Assembly: GCA_009786735.1 (NCBI GenBank)
Contig: WQRM01000013.1
Location: 1 to 11,226, forward strand
Length of the DNA: 11,226 nt
Source: Oscillospiraceae bacterium
GTDB lineage: Bacteria > Bacillota > Clostridia > Oscillospirales > Acutalibacteraceae
Direction of reading: 5' to 3'
In this document: positions 1 through 10,789 of the stretch, in pieces
Layout: each line of letters begins with the position of its first letter
Position numbering within the stretch: position 1 is the stretch's first letter
Notes under the pieces: generated by a model
What the model was told of the DNA's origin: nothing
Databases searched by the model: none
What the model saw: only the letters and a program-made list of their open reading frames with translations
Made by a program: the position numbers and the translations under genes

Positions 1-587
1 TTGCCGTTCGATGTAATCGTCCAGCTTGTAGTCACCCGCGGCACCGCAAGTGTCGTATAAAAACTGCCGCAGCAGCTCGCGCCCGCCCTCGGTGTGCTTG
101 GTTTCGGGATGAAACTGCACGCCAAAGAGCTTCGCTTGTGCGTGCGCACAGGCGGCGATGCAAGCTTGCGTGTGCGCGGTTGCGGTGAAGCCATCCGGCA
201 GGCGCGTGACGCAATCGCGGTGGCTCATCAATGCCAAGAATGACGACTTGGCTGGCTCGGCAGGTGTGACCTTCACGCGGCCATATTCGCCTGCTCCGCC
301 CGGCGAAACCTGCCCGCCCAGCACATGGCACATCAGCTGCATGCCATAGCAAATGCCCAGCACGGGAATACCCAGCCGGAAGATTTCTGCGCTGCAACCG
401 GGCGCGTCGGGTGCATACACGCTGTTGGGTCCGCCGGTGAGAATCAAGCCGATGGGGCGGCGGCGTGCGATTTCCTGCGCCGAAATGTTGCCCGGCACAA
501 TTTCGCTATACACCCCAAGGCTGCGCACCGTGGAGGCGATCAGTTGCTTGTATTGCCCGCCGAAGTCCAGCACCAATACCAATTCGT

Positions 588-591
<4 letters not shown>
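1..591 (-). CDS. guaA: GMP synthase (glutamine-hydrolysing), N-terminal amidotransferase domain, truncated by window edge
   Basis: GuaA converts XMP, ATP and glutamine to GMP, the last step of the guanine branch. Only the first 197 codons are in the window; families of this kind are about 510-525 residues, so the ATP pyrophosphatase and dimerisation domains lie beyond base 1. The visible part is a class I glutamine amidotransferase: it opens with VLDFGGQYKQLI, has LTGGPNSVY near residue 52, the nucleophile Cys81 in LGICYGMQ, and the His161/Glu163 pair in VQFHPE. No stop interrupts the frame. I chose a TTG start at 591-589 because it overlaps the TGA stop of the upstream carB-dapF gene by four bases, sits behind purine-rich GAGGGAG/GGTGGAG, and leaves the usual short lead before the VLDFGGQ strand; no ATG is available. 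It is the last visible gene of the operon and is probably translated by coupling. Identity is strong, the exact start is less so. Confidence 0.93.
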
Positions 592-4512
<3,921 letters not shown>

Positions 4513-4526
<14 letters not shown>

Positions 4527-5568
4527 GTGCGTTCATCCTTTCTACAAATCGATCAAACAGGAACATCGTGTCTAGCGGGCCGCCGCGCGCCTCGGGGTGG
4601 AACTGCACCGAAAAGCTCTTGCCATAGTCAAGGCCTTCGCAGCTGCCATCGTTGACGTTGACGAACGAGCTGTTGGGCGCAACCACCTCGTAGCCGTGGT
4701 TTTGGCTGCTGATATACACCCGTCCGGTGGCGAGATCCTTCACCGGCTGGTTCGCACCGCGGTGCCCAAATTTGAGCTTGCGCGTGGTGTGCCCCTGGGC
4801 AAGCGCGAGCAGCTGATGCCCCAGACAAATGCCGAAGATGGGCAAGCCTTTGCTTTCCAGCTGCGCAATGGTTTGGATAATGGGCGCGTTGGCGGGCTCT
4901 GCGGGGTCGCCTGGACCATTGCTGAGCATGATCCCCGCAGGGTTGAACGCCATGATTTGCGCAGCCGTGGCGTTGTGCGGGAATGTCCACACTTCGCAGC
5001 CGCGTGCTTCCAGCGCATGTGCAATGCCGCGCTTTGCGCCAAAGTCCAGCAGTGCCACACGGTGACCTGTGCCAGCGCCTTGCTTGACAATTTCACGCGA
5101 TGACACCGCCGCCACTGCGTTGGTGATGGCATAGGCCGCGGCGTCAGCTTGGTCAGCTTGCGTGGGCGGCGTGGTGGTGATTTTGCCGTTCATCACGCCC
5201 TGCGTGCGGATGGTTTTCGCCAGCGCACGGGTGTCGATGCCGCAAAGCCCCACGATGCCATGTTGCTGTAAAAAAGCACCAAGACTACCCTCATTGCGAA
5301 AGTTAGAGGGCGTTTGGCACGGATACTTTGTGATGTAAGCGTTCACGGCAATGCAGTTGCTTTCAAAATCGGGGGGAATGATGCCGTAGTTACCGATGAG
5401 CGGAAAGGTTTGCACCACAATCTGCCCATGGTAGCTTTGGTCGGTCAGGGTTTCCAAATAGCCGGTCATGCCGGTGGTGAACACCACCTCGCCGGTCACG
5501 TCGCCCGCCGCGCCGAAGCTTTCGCCCTCAAACACCGCGCCGTTTTCGAGTATCAGATACACCTTCAT
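4513..5568 (-). CDS. carA: Carbamoyl-phosphate synthase small subunit (glutaminase)
   Basis: CarA hydrolyses glutamine and channels ammonia to CarB, encoded next in the operon. The 351-residue product is slightly short for the family (usually about 355-380) but complete. The N-terminal small-subunit domain shows VVFTTGMTGYLETLTDQSY and FPLIGNYG (about 28-61) and GLCGIDTRAL (about 107-116). The C-terminal class I amidotransferase domain (about 170-345) has LSNGPGDP near 215, the nucleophile Cys248 in FGICLGHQ, and His324/Glu326 in VQFHPEA. It therefore has a catalytic Cys-His-Glu triad and should be an active glutaminase. The ATG at 5568 overlaps the purF stop as ATGA and follows AAGGAG with seven bases between, a strong site. 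Its end overlaps carB by 14 bases, fitting stoichiometric coupled synthesis of the two subunits. No pyr or arg gene adjoins it, so the context does not say which pathway it mainly serves. Confidence 0.97.
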
Positions 5569-6980
5569 GTTGCATCTCCTTCCAGGTCATCTTTTTTTGT
5601 CTGTGAGTGCGCGCCTTCGCCGCTGAAGCAATAGGCGCAAAACGGCATCTTGCTTTTGCGGCAGGCTTGTTTGAGCCCTTCAATGCTGATGAAGCCCAAG
5701 CTGTCTGCGCCAATGCGTCGTCGGATTTCCTCCAAGCCCACTTTGTTGGCAATGAGGTTTGCTTCGTCGTCGATGTCTGTACCATAATGGCAGGTGAAGC
5801 GAAACGGCGGCGACGACACCCGCATGTGCACCTCGGCAGCGCCGGCAGCTTTGAGGCTGCGCACAATCTTGGCGCTGGTGGTGCCGCGCACAATGGAGTC
5901 ATCCACCAGCACAACACGCTTGCCGCGCACGTTTGCCGTCAGCGGGTTGAGCTTGAGCCGCACGGCACTGTCGCGCTGGCTTTGCGTGGGATAGATGAAG
6001 CTGCGACCGATGTAGCGGTTCTTCACAAAGCCTGACGCAAGCGGGATTCCGCTGGCAGCGCTGTAGCCACTGGCGGCTTCCAGACCGCTGTCGGGCACGC
6101 CGCACACCACGTCGGCATCCACGGGATATTCCGCCGCCAGCACCTGCCCCATGTGATAGCGCGCTTCGTACACACTCAGCCCGTCAATCACGGAGTCCGG
6201 TCGCGCGAAGTATACATACTCGAATATGCACAGCCCGCAGTGTGGGTTCTTTTGCTGCAGCACCGTGTTGCGGTAGGTGACTTTGCCTTGTTGTATCACC
6301 AGCATTTCGCCGGGGCGCACATCGCCCGTGTGCGCGAACCCGCAGGCATCCAGGGCGCAGCTTTCGCTGGCGACGGCGATGCCGGTTTCGTTTTGCCCCA
6401 TGCAAAGCGGACGAAACCCATCTGCGTCGCGCAGCGCAATGAGCTCGCCGTCACCGGTGGCAATCACCAGCGAAAACGCGCCTTGCAGCAACCCGGCAGC
6501 GGTGATAATGCCCTGCAGCGTGCTTTGTTGCTGCGTGATGCAAAACGCAATGAGTGACGACACCACTTCGCTGTCGCTGGTTGCATGAAAGCGCAAGCCG
6601 TTGTCGCGCAGCCATTGCTTGAGCTCCCGCGCGTTGGTGATGTTGCCGTTGTGCGCGGTGGCGATGCGCCCGGTGAGGTATTCCGTGACGAACGGGCCCA
6701 CGTTTTCGCGGCAGTTGTTGCCAGTGGTGGAATAACGCGCATGCCCCACGGCAACTTTGCTCTGCGGCAGTTGCGCCAGCGCCCCGCCCGAAAACACCTC
6801 GCTGACCAAGCCAACGTTTTTGTGGCAGCGAAGACCGCTGTCCGTTGCCACGGCGATGCCCGCGCCTTCTTGCCCGCGGTGTTGCAGCGCCAGCAGACCG
6901 TTGTAGGTTAGCCCGGCGGCTTCGTCGGCATGCAGGCTCACCCCGAACACCGCACATTCTTCGCGTAGTTTATCGTTCAT
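5565..6980 (-). CDS. purF: Amidophosphoribosyltransferase (glutamine PRPP amidotransferase)
   Basis: PurF makes 5-phosphoribosylamine from PRPP and glutamine, the committed step of purine synthesis. The 471-residue product has a short propeptide of eight residues before Cys9 (EECAVFGV), which should become the N-terminal nucleophile after cleavage, and LQHRGQEGAGI near 32. The N-terminal half is a class II (Ntn) glutaminase; the C-terminal half is a type I phosphoribosyltransferase with the PRPP loop VVLVDDSIVRGTT at about 356-368. Cys251, Cys397, Cys448 and Cys451 occupy the positions of the four iron-sulfur ligands of the Bacillus subtilis enzyme, so an oxygen-sensitive [4Fe-4S] form is predicted, as suits an anaerobe. 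The ATG overlaps the purA stop by four bases (ATGA) and has only a weak GGTG ahead of it, so translation probably depends on coupling to purA. The hydrophilic tail after CFSGEGAH looks non-essential. Confidence 0.97.
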   Translation of the reverse strand: MNDKLREECAVFGVSLHADEAAGLTYNGLLALQHRGQEGAGIAVATDSGLRCHKNVGLVSEVFSGGALAQLPQSKVAVGHARYSTTGNNCRENVGPFVTEYLTGRIATAHNGNITNARELKQWLRDNGLRFHATSDSEVVSSLIAFCITQQQSTLQGIITAAGLLQGAFSLVIATGDGELIALRDADGFRPLCMGQNETGIAVASESCALDACGFAHTGDVRPGEMLVIQQGKVTYRNTVLQQKNPHCGLCIFEYVYFARPDSVIDGLSVYEARYHMGQVLAAEYPVDADVVCGVPDSGLEAASGYSAASGIPLASGFVKNRYIGRSFIYPTQSQRDSAVRLKLNPLTANVRGKRVVLVDDSIVRGTTSAKIVRSLKAAGAAEVHMRVSSPPFRFTCHYGTDIDDEANLIANKVGLEEIRRRIGADSLGFISIEGLKQACRKSKMPFCAYCFSGEGAHSQTKKDDLEGDAT

Positions 6981-8239
6981 GGCATCACCAAATATTCATC
7001 ACGCCCGGGTCCCACCGACACATATTTAATGGGGCAACCCACGGCTTGTTCAAGGTAACGGATGTAGTCTAGCGCCGTCTGCGGCAAGTCTTCGGGGCAG
7101 CGGCAGTGCGAAACATCGCCAAAGCCCGGCAGATATTCAAACACCGGCTTGGCGGCTTGCAGCGCTGCACCGCAGGGGAAGTCTTGGGTTTGCACGCCGT
7201 CGATTTCATAAGCCACACAAACGGGGATTTCCTCCATGTAGCCGAGGCAGTCAAGCTTCGTCAGCGCGAGTTCATTTGCGCCTTGCATGGTCACGCCATA
7301 GCGACTGGCCACCACATCAAAGCCGCCCACGCGGCGAGGTCTGCCCGTTGCCGCGCCGAACTCCGCGCCCGCTTGGCGCAGCGCATGCGCTTGATCACCT
7401 TGCATTTCCACCGCGAATGGTCCTTCGCCCACGCAGGAAGAAAACGCTTTCATCACGCCCAGCACGCGGTCGAGCGTCGCGCCGGGAACACCTGCACCGA
7501 TGGGCGCATAGCTCGCCAAGGTGTTCGACGACGTGGTGTAGGGGTAGATGCCATAGTCGATGTCGCGCAGCGCACCCAGCTGTGCCTCAAACATGATGTC
7601 TTTGCCGGCGCGCACCGCCTCGTTGAGATACACCGTGGTGTCGCAGACAAACGGCAGCAACGGCTCGCTGTGTTGCGCCAGCCAAGCCATGGTGTCCTCC
7701 AGCTGCGCCTGCTTACCATAAGCCCCCAGCGTCAGGTTCTTCCAGTCCAGAATATCCCCGAGCATGTTGGCAAGGTTGTTGCCGCGCAAATCGCCCATGC
7801 GCAGCGCCTTTTTCATGTATTTATCGCCATACACCGGCGCGATGCCGCGTCGGGTCGAGCCATATTTCTTGTCGCCCAGGCGTTCCTCTTCCGCGATGTC
7901 CTGCTGCACATGATACGGCAGGCAGATGATGGCTTTGTCGCTGATTTTCAGCTGAGCGGGCGTGAGCACCACGCCTTTTTCGCGCAGCGCAGCCAGCTCG
8001 CCGCACAGGTGAGCCAAGTCAATGACCATGCCTTGCCCCATCACGTTCACCACGCCGTCGCGCAGCACGCCGCTGGGCAGCAGGTTAAGGATAAACTTGC
8101 CTTTGTCGTTCATCACCGTGTGTCCGGCGTTGTTGCCGCCTTGGTAGCGACAAATCACGTCGTGACTTTCCGACAGCAAGTCCACCATGCGACCTTTGCC
8201 CTCGTCGCCCCAGTTGATACCCACAATTGCAGTTAACAT
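6977..8239 (-). CDS. purA: Adenylosuccinate synthetase
   Basis: PurA condenses IMP and aspartate, using GTP, to adenylosuccinate, the first step of the AMP branch; PurB, encoded just upstream, finishes it. The 420-residue length is normal. The N terminus carries the phosphate-binding GDEGKG (11-16) with the catalytic Asp12, and NAGHT with the catalytic His40. YGSTRRGIAPVYGDK lies near 126, TSSNT near 236, and TGRPRRVGGFD near 298. The segment FEAQLGALRDIDYG (217-230) differs from the E. coli-type FEGAQG order but agrees with what I recall of a clostridial subfamily with E-G-Q-L-G, so I read it as a lineage feature and not a defect. The ATG follows the purB stop after 11 bases, which contain a strong GGAGGG. 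Its end overlaps purF by four bases. Confidence 0.96.
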   Translation of the reverse strand: MLTAIVGINWGDEGKGRMVDLLSESHDVICRYQGGNNAGHTVMNDKGKFILNLLPSGVLRDGVVNVMGQGMVIDLAHLCGELAALREKGVVLTPAQLKISDKAIICLPYHVQQDIAEEERLGDKKYGSTRRGIAPVYGDKYMKKALRMGDLRGNNLANMLGDILDWKNLTLGAYGKQAQLEDTMAWLAQHSEPLLPFVCDTTVYLNEAVRAGKDIMFEAQLGALRDIDYGIYPYTTSSNTLASYAPIGAGVPGATLDRVLGVMKAFSSCVGEGPFAVEMQGDQAHALRQAGAEFGAATGRPRRVGGFDVVASRYGVTMQGANELALTKLDCLGYMEEIPVCVAYEIDGVQTQDFPCGAALQAAKPVFEYLPGFGDVSHCRCPEDLPQTALDYIRYLEQAVGCPIKYVSVGPGRDEYLVMP

Positions 8240-8250
8240 CGTGACCCTCC

Positions 8251-9678
8251 TTAGACTTTGATTTCGATGTCCACGCCCAACAGCACTTGATTGGCCTGCA
8301 GCACCGGCTGCACTTGCGCCAAAAACTCCTCGGTTTGCTCTGCCGCGCGCCCGGTGAAGTCCTCGGCACGCAGCATCGCATGCAGCTCGTCTTCTGTCAT
8401 GCCAAACGCCGCGTCACCGGCGATGCGCGCAAGCAGGTCGTTGTCGCCGCCGTGCAGCTTGATTTCCTTCGCCGCTGCAACGCTGTGCACACGAATGCGC
8501 TCGTGCAGCTGTTGGCGGTCGCCGCCGCGCTTCACGCCATGCATCAGAATGTTCTCCGTGGCCATGAACGGTAGCTCTTCCTGCAGGTGCTTTTGCATCA
8601 CCTTGGGATAAACCGCAAGCCCCTGCACAATGTTGATCACCAGCGACAGCATGGCATCCACCGCCAAGAATGCTTCGGGGATGGCAATGCGGCGGTTGGC
8701 GGAGTCATCCAGCGTGCGCTCCAGCCACTGCGCACTTGCGGTGAGCGCCGGGTTCAGCGCGTCCACCATCACATAGCGCGCAAGGGAAGCAATGCGCTCG
8801 CTGCGCATGGGGTTGCGCTTGTATGCCATCGCGCTTGAGCCAACCTGCCCGCTCTCGAAGGGCTCGTCGGCTTCCTTGAGGTGAGACAGCAAGCGAATGT
8901 CGTTGGAAAACTTGTGCGCACTTTGCGCAATGCCCGACAGCACGCTGAGCGTGTAGTAGTCCACCTTGCGTGAGTAGGTCTGCCCACTCACCGCATAGCA
9001 CGCAGCGAAGCCCATTTTGTCGGCAATCATCTGCTCCAGGGTTTTCACGTTGTCGTGGTCGCCGTCAAACAGCGCAAGGAAGCTCGCGCTGGTGCCGGTG
9101 GTGCCGCGGCAGCCCAGCAGCTTGAGGTTGCCCAGCACAAAATCCAGCTGCTCCAAGTCAAACAGCAAATCTTGCAGCCACAACGTTGCGCGTTTGCCCA
9201 GCGTGGTGGGCTGCGCCGCCTGAAAGTGCGTGAACGCTAGGCACGGCAAGCCTTTGTGTTGCTCGGCAAAGCTGCTCAGCGCAGCGATGGCGTTCACCAG
9301 CAGCTTTTTCACGTGCAGCAACGCCGCGCGCTGCTGGATGATGTCCGTGTTGTCGCCCACATAGCACGACGTTGCGCCCAAGTGGATAATCGGCGCCGCG
9401 GCGGGGCATTGCTCGCCAAACGCCAAGATGTGCGCCATCACGTCGTGCCGGGTTTCGCGTTCGTGCTGCTGCGCGACGGCATAGTTGATGTCATGCACAT
9501 GCGCGCGCATTTCGGCAAGCTGCTCATCGGTGATGGCAAGCCCCAGCGCCTGTTGACTTTCCGCCAGTGCAATCCACAGCTTGCGCCATGTGCTAAACTT
9601 GTTGTCGTCCGAAAAAATGAACTGCATTTCTTCGCCGGCATAGCGCTTGCACAGCGGGTTTTCGTACTTATGCGACAT
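8251..9678 (-). CDS. purB: Adenylosuccinate lyase, long eukaryote-like/clostridial type
   Basis: PurB removes fumarate twice: from SAICAR (the product of PurC, encoded just upstream) and from adenylosuccinate (the product of PurA, encoded just downstream). Its position between these two genes matches that double role. The 475-residue product belongs to the fumarase/aspartase superfamily and is the long type, closer to animal ADSL than to the roughly 430-residue B. subtilis enzyme. Visible motifs are RHDVMAH with His78, LGATSCYVGDNTD (100-112), THFQAAQPTTLGKR with the likely catalytic His151, and the mobile signature loop GSSAMAYKRNPMRSE (280-294) holding the catalytic serine. The loop has Ala where many homologues have Pro (SSxMPYK). 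The ATG overlaps the end of purC by 11 bases and follows GGAGG with seven bases between. Confidence 0.97.
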   Translation of the reverse strand: MSHKYENPLCKRYAGEEMQFIFSDDNKFSTWRKLWIALAESQQALGLAITDEQLAEMRAHVHDINYAVAQQHERETRHDVMAHILAFGEQCPAAAPIIHLGATSCYVGDNTDIIQQRAALLHVKKLLVNAIAALSSFAEQHKGLPCLAFTHFQAAQPTTLGKRATLWLQDLLFDLEQLDFVLGNLKLLGCRGTTGTSASFLALFDGDHDNVKTLEQMIADKMGFAACYAVSGQTYSRKVDYYTLSVLSGIAQSAHKFSNDIRLLSHLKEADEPFESGQVGSSAMAYKRNPMRSERIASLARYVMVDALNPALTASAQWLERTLDDSANRRIAIPEAFLAVDAMLSLVINIVQGLAVYPKVMQKHLQEELPFMATENILMHGVKRGGDRQQLHERIRVHSVAAAKEIKLHGGDNDLLARIAGDAAFGMTEDELHAMLRAEDFTGRAAEQTEEFLAQVQPVLQANQVLLGVDIEIKV

Positions 9679-10372
9679 CGCTCAACCTCCGTAGCACTTC
9701 TTCGTAGCCATCCAGCACGTTGCCCAAGTCACGCCGAAACCGGTCTTTGTCGAGCTTCTCGCCTGTTTGCATATCCCACAGGCGGCAGGAGTCCGGCGAG
9801 ATTTCGTCGCACAAGATGATGTGCCCATCAAAGCGCCCAAACTCCAGCTTGAAGTCAACCAGACGAATCTCCGCCCGAGCAAACAGCACGCACAGCAGCT
9901 CGTTGATGCGCTTGGCCTGCGCAATCATGTCGGTCAGCTCGTCCTGCGTTGCAAGACCAATGGCAGTGATTTGGCTGCCGTTGATCATCGGGTCACCCAG
10001 CTCGTCGCTTTTCACGCTGAATTCGATGGTTGGGTGTTGCAGCGCGCTGCCTTCCTCCACGCCATATTTACGCGAGAAACTGCCGGCTGCCACGTTGCGC
10101 ACAATCACTTCCACCATGACAATCTCGGCTTGTTTCACCAGCGCACTGGTTTCGTCAAGCACCTCAACCAAGTGAGTTTGCACGTCGTGCTGCGCCAAAT
10201 AATCATAAATCAGGTTTGAGATTGCCGCGTTCAACCGCCCCTTGCCAGCAAGCTCCTCTTTCTTCTTGCCATCAAAGGCCGTTGCCGTGTCTTTGTAGCG
10301 CACCAGCAGCACATCGTCGCTTGGTCCGCGCAACAACACCTTTGATTTACCCTCATACAAGATTTCGTCCAT
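9668..10372 (-). CDS. purC: Phosphoribosylaminoimidazole-succinocarboxamide synthase (SAICAR synthetase)
   Basis: PurC joins CAIR and aspartate with ATP to form SAICAR in IMP synthesis. The 234-residue product has the usual single-domain bacterial length. It starts MDEILYEGKSKVL, has YKDTATAFDGKKK near 26, the first family signature VEVIVRNVAAGSFSRKYG (87-104), LVDFKLEFGR near 171, and the second signature CDEISPDSCRLWD (188-200). The frame is open upstream to an ATG at 10414, but I place the start at 10372: it sits seven bases behind GGGAGG, matches the usual PurC N terminus, and the upstream ATGs lie inside a terminator hairpin with no ribosome site. It is the first gene of the operon, behind the promoter at 10457-10485, and its expression is probably set by the hairpin in its leader. 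Confidence 0.97.
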   Translation of the reverse strand: MDEILYEGKSKVLLRGPSDDVLLVRYKDTATAFDGKKKEELAGKGRLNAAISNLIYDYLAQHDVQTHLVEVLDETSALVKQAEIVMVEVIVRNVAAGSFSRKYGVEEGSALQHPTIEFSVKSDELGDPMINGSQITAIGLATQDELTDMIAQAKRINELLCVLFARAEIRLVDFKLEFGRFDGHIILCDEISPDSCRLWDMQTGEKLDKDRFRRDLGNVLDGYEEVLRRLSDVA

Positions 10373-10379
10373 ACTGCTG

Positions 10380-10385
10380 CCTCCC
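10380..10385 (-). promoter_or_regulatory. Ribosome binding site that fixes the purC start
   Basis: On the minus strand GGGAGG stands seven bases before the ATG at 10372-10370. It decides against the in-frame ATGs at 10414 and 10411, which would add about 14 residues not expected in PurC and have no such site. It lies just past the U-tract of the leader hairpin, so it is only present in transcripts that escape termination. Confidence 0.85.
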
Positions 10386-10396
10386 GCTTCAAGAAT

Positions 10397-10445
10397 AAAA
10401 AAGGCGCTCATCATGCGACAGCGATGCCACAGGATGAGCGCCTTT
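10397..10445 (-). terminator. Intrinsic terminator hairpin in the purC leader, candidate attenuator
   Basis: On the minus strand AAAGGCGCTCATC (10445-10433) pairs without mismatch with GATGAGCGCCTTT (10412-10400), a 13-bp stem with a 20-base loop, followed by a run of T ending at 10397. This is a classical Rho-independent terminator. It lies between the operon promoter and purC and begins only about five bases after the expected transcription start, so most transcripts should stop here unless something prevents it. I see no long alternative (antiterminator) pairing and no room for a purine riboswitch in the roughly 78-base leader. Read on the plus strand the hairpin is also followed by TTTGCTCTTTTT, so it could stop plus-strand transcripts too, though no plus-strand gene ends here. 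Confidence 0.85.
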
Positions 10446-10456
10446 GCTCTTTTTCT

Positions 10457-10485
10457 ATTTTATCACGAAAGCATTGCGTTGTCAA
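10457..10485 (-). promoter_or_regulatory. Sigma-A type promoter of the purC-guaA operon
   Basis: On the minus strand TTGACA (10485-10480) is followed after exactly 17 bases by TAAAAT (10462-10457), a perfect -35 box and a -10 box with one mismatch to consensus. The start is expected near 10450. The spacer carries the imperfect inverted repeat ACGCAA-TGC-TTTCGT (10479-10465), a possible operator. It is the only clear promoter I can see ahead of the seven operon genes. Confidence 0.87.
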
Positions 10486-10567
10486 GAGGTTTTTTAAAGA
10501 AGCACAGGACATTTTCTTTATAACTGTGTCTAAGCGGCTGCTCACCACAGGCCTGTAGGCTCGCATG

Positions 10568-10591
10568 AAAAAATGCACGCATATCGCGTGC
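10568..10591 (-). terminator. Intrinsic terminator of the tRNA-Leu transcript
   Basis: On the minus strand GCACGC (10591-10586), a five-base loop and GCGTGC (10580-10575) are followed by A and six T residues. It lies about 50 bases past the tRNA 3' end and about 80 bases before the operon promoter, and should separate the two units. Confidence 0.82.
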
Positions 10592-10642
10592 CGCTAAGCA
10601 AAAATATATGCGATGGAGCACGCGAGGGAGCTCCACCGCAGG

Positions 10643-10729
10643 TGGTGCCGCTGACCGGGGTCGAACCGGTACGGTATTTCTACCGAGGGATTTTAAGTCC
10701 CTTGTGTCTGCCAATTCCACCACAGCGGC
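10643..10729 (-). tRNA. tRNA-Leu (anticodon UAA)
   Basis: The 87-base gene has paired acceptor arms GCCGCTG and CAGCGGC, then discriminator A and an encoded CCA end. The D region reads TGGTGGAATTGGCAGACAC, typical of leucine tRNAs. The anticodon stem AGGGA/TCCCT encloses the loop CTTAAAA, giving anticodon TAA, which reads UUA and UUG leucine codons. A variable arm (CGGTAGAAATACCG) makes it a class II tRNA, and the T arm has the standard GGTTCGACC core. Encoded CCA is common in Firmicutes. It has its own promoter and terminator and is not part of the purine operon. Confidence 0.97.
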
Positions 10730-10760
10730 GTGCTAAACCAGAAGGTTTCGCATCCTCAAT

Positions 10761-10789
10761 AGTATAGCACAGACGCAGGGGGATGTCAA
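10761..10789 (-). promoter_or_regulatory. Promoter of tRNA-Leu
   Basis: On the minus strand TTGACA (10789-10784) and TATACT (10766-10761) are exactly 17 bases apart, a near-perfect sigma-A promoter. Transcription should start near 10754, about 25 bases before the mature tRNA 5' end. The -35 box begins at the base right after the TAG stop of the upstream HAD gene. Confidence 0.88.

Noticed and set aside
217..230. PurA residues FEAQLGALRDIDYG as a damaged active site
   Set aside because: The order differs from the E. coli enzyme but the length is unchanged, and it resembles what I recall of the clostridial PurA subfamily, so it looks like lineage variation. The numbers given are protein residues; the corresponding bases are about 7550-7591.
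7106..8236. Plus-strand open frame of 376 codons opposite purA
   Set aside because: It mirrors the purA frame almost end to end and has the same antisense-type composition; purA itself is unambiguous.
10372..10457. Purine riboswitch or PyrG-type attenuator in the purC leader
   Set aside because: The leader is too short for a purine aptamer plus terminator, and I see no three-way junction core. The 5' end of the transcript is A/G rich and not the G-run facing a C/U-rich stem that the pyrG mechanism needs.
10547..10556. Perfect 10-base palindrome ACAGGCCTGT between the tRNA terminator and the operon promoter
   Set aside because: Palindromes of this size are expected several times by chance in 11 kb, and it lies over 60 bases upstream of the -35 box with no second copy seen.
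10486..10567. Possible small gene or RNA between the tRNA terminator and the operon promoter
   Set aside because: No start with a ribosome site, no strong hairpin with a T-run and no promoter of its own; only a weak 5-bp pairing (CACAG/CTGTG) is visible.
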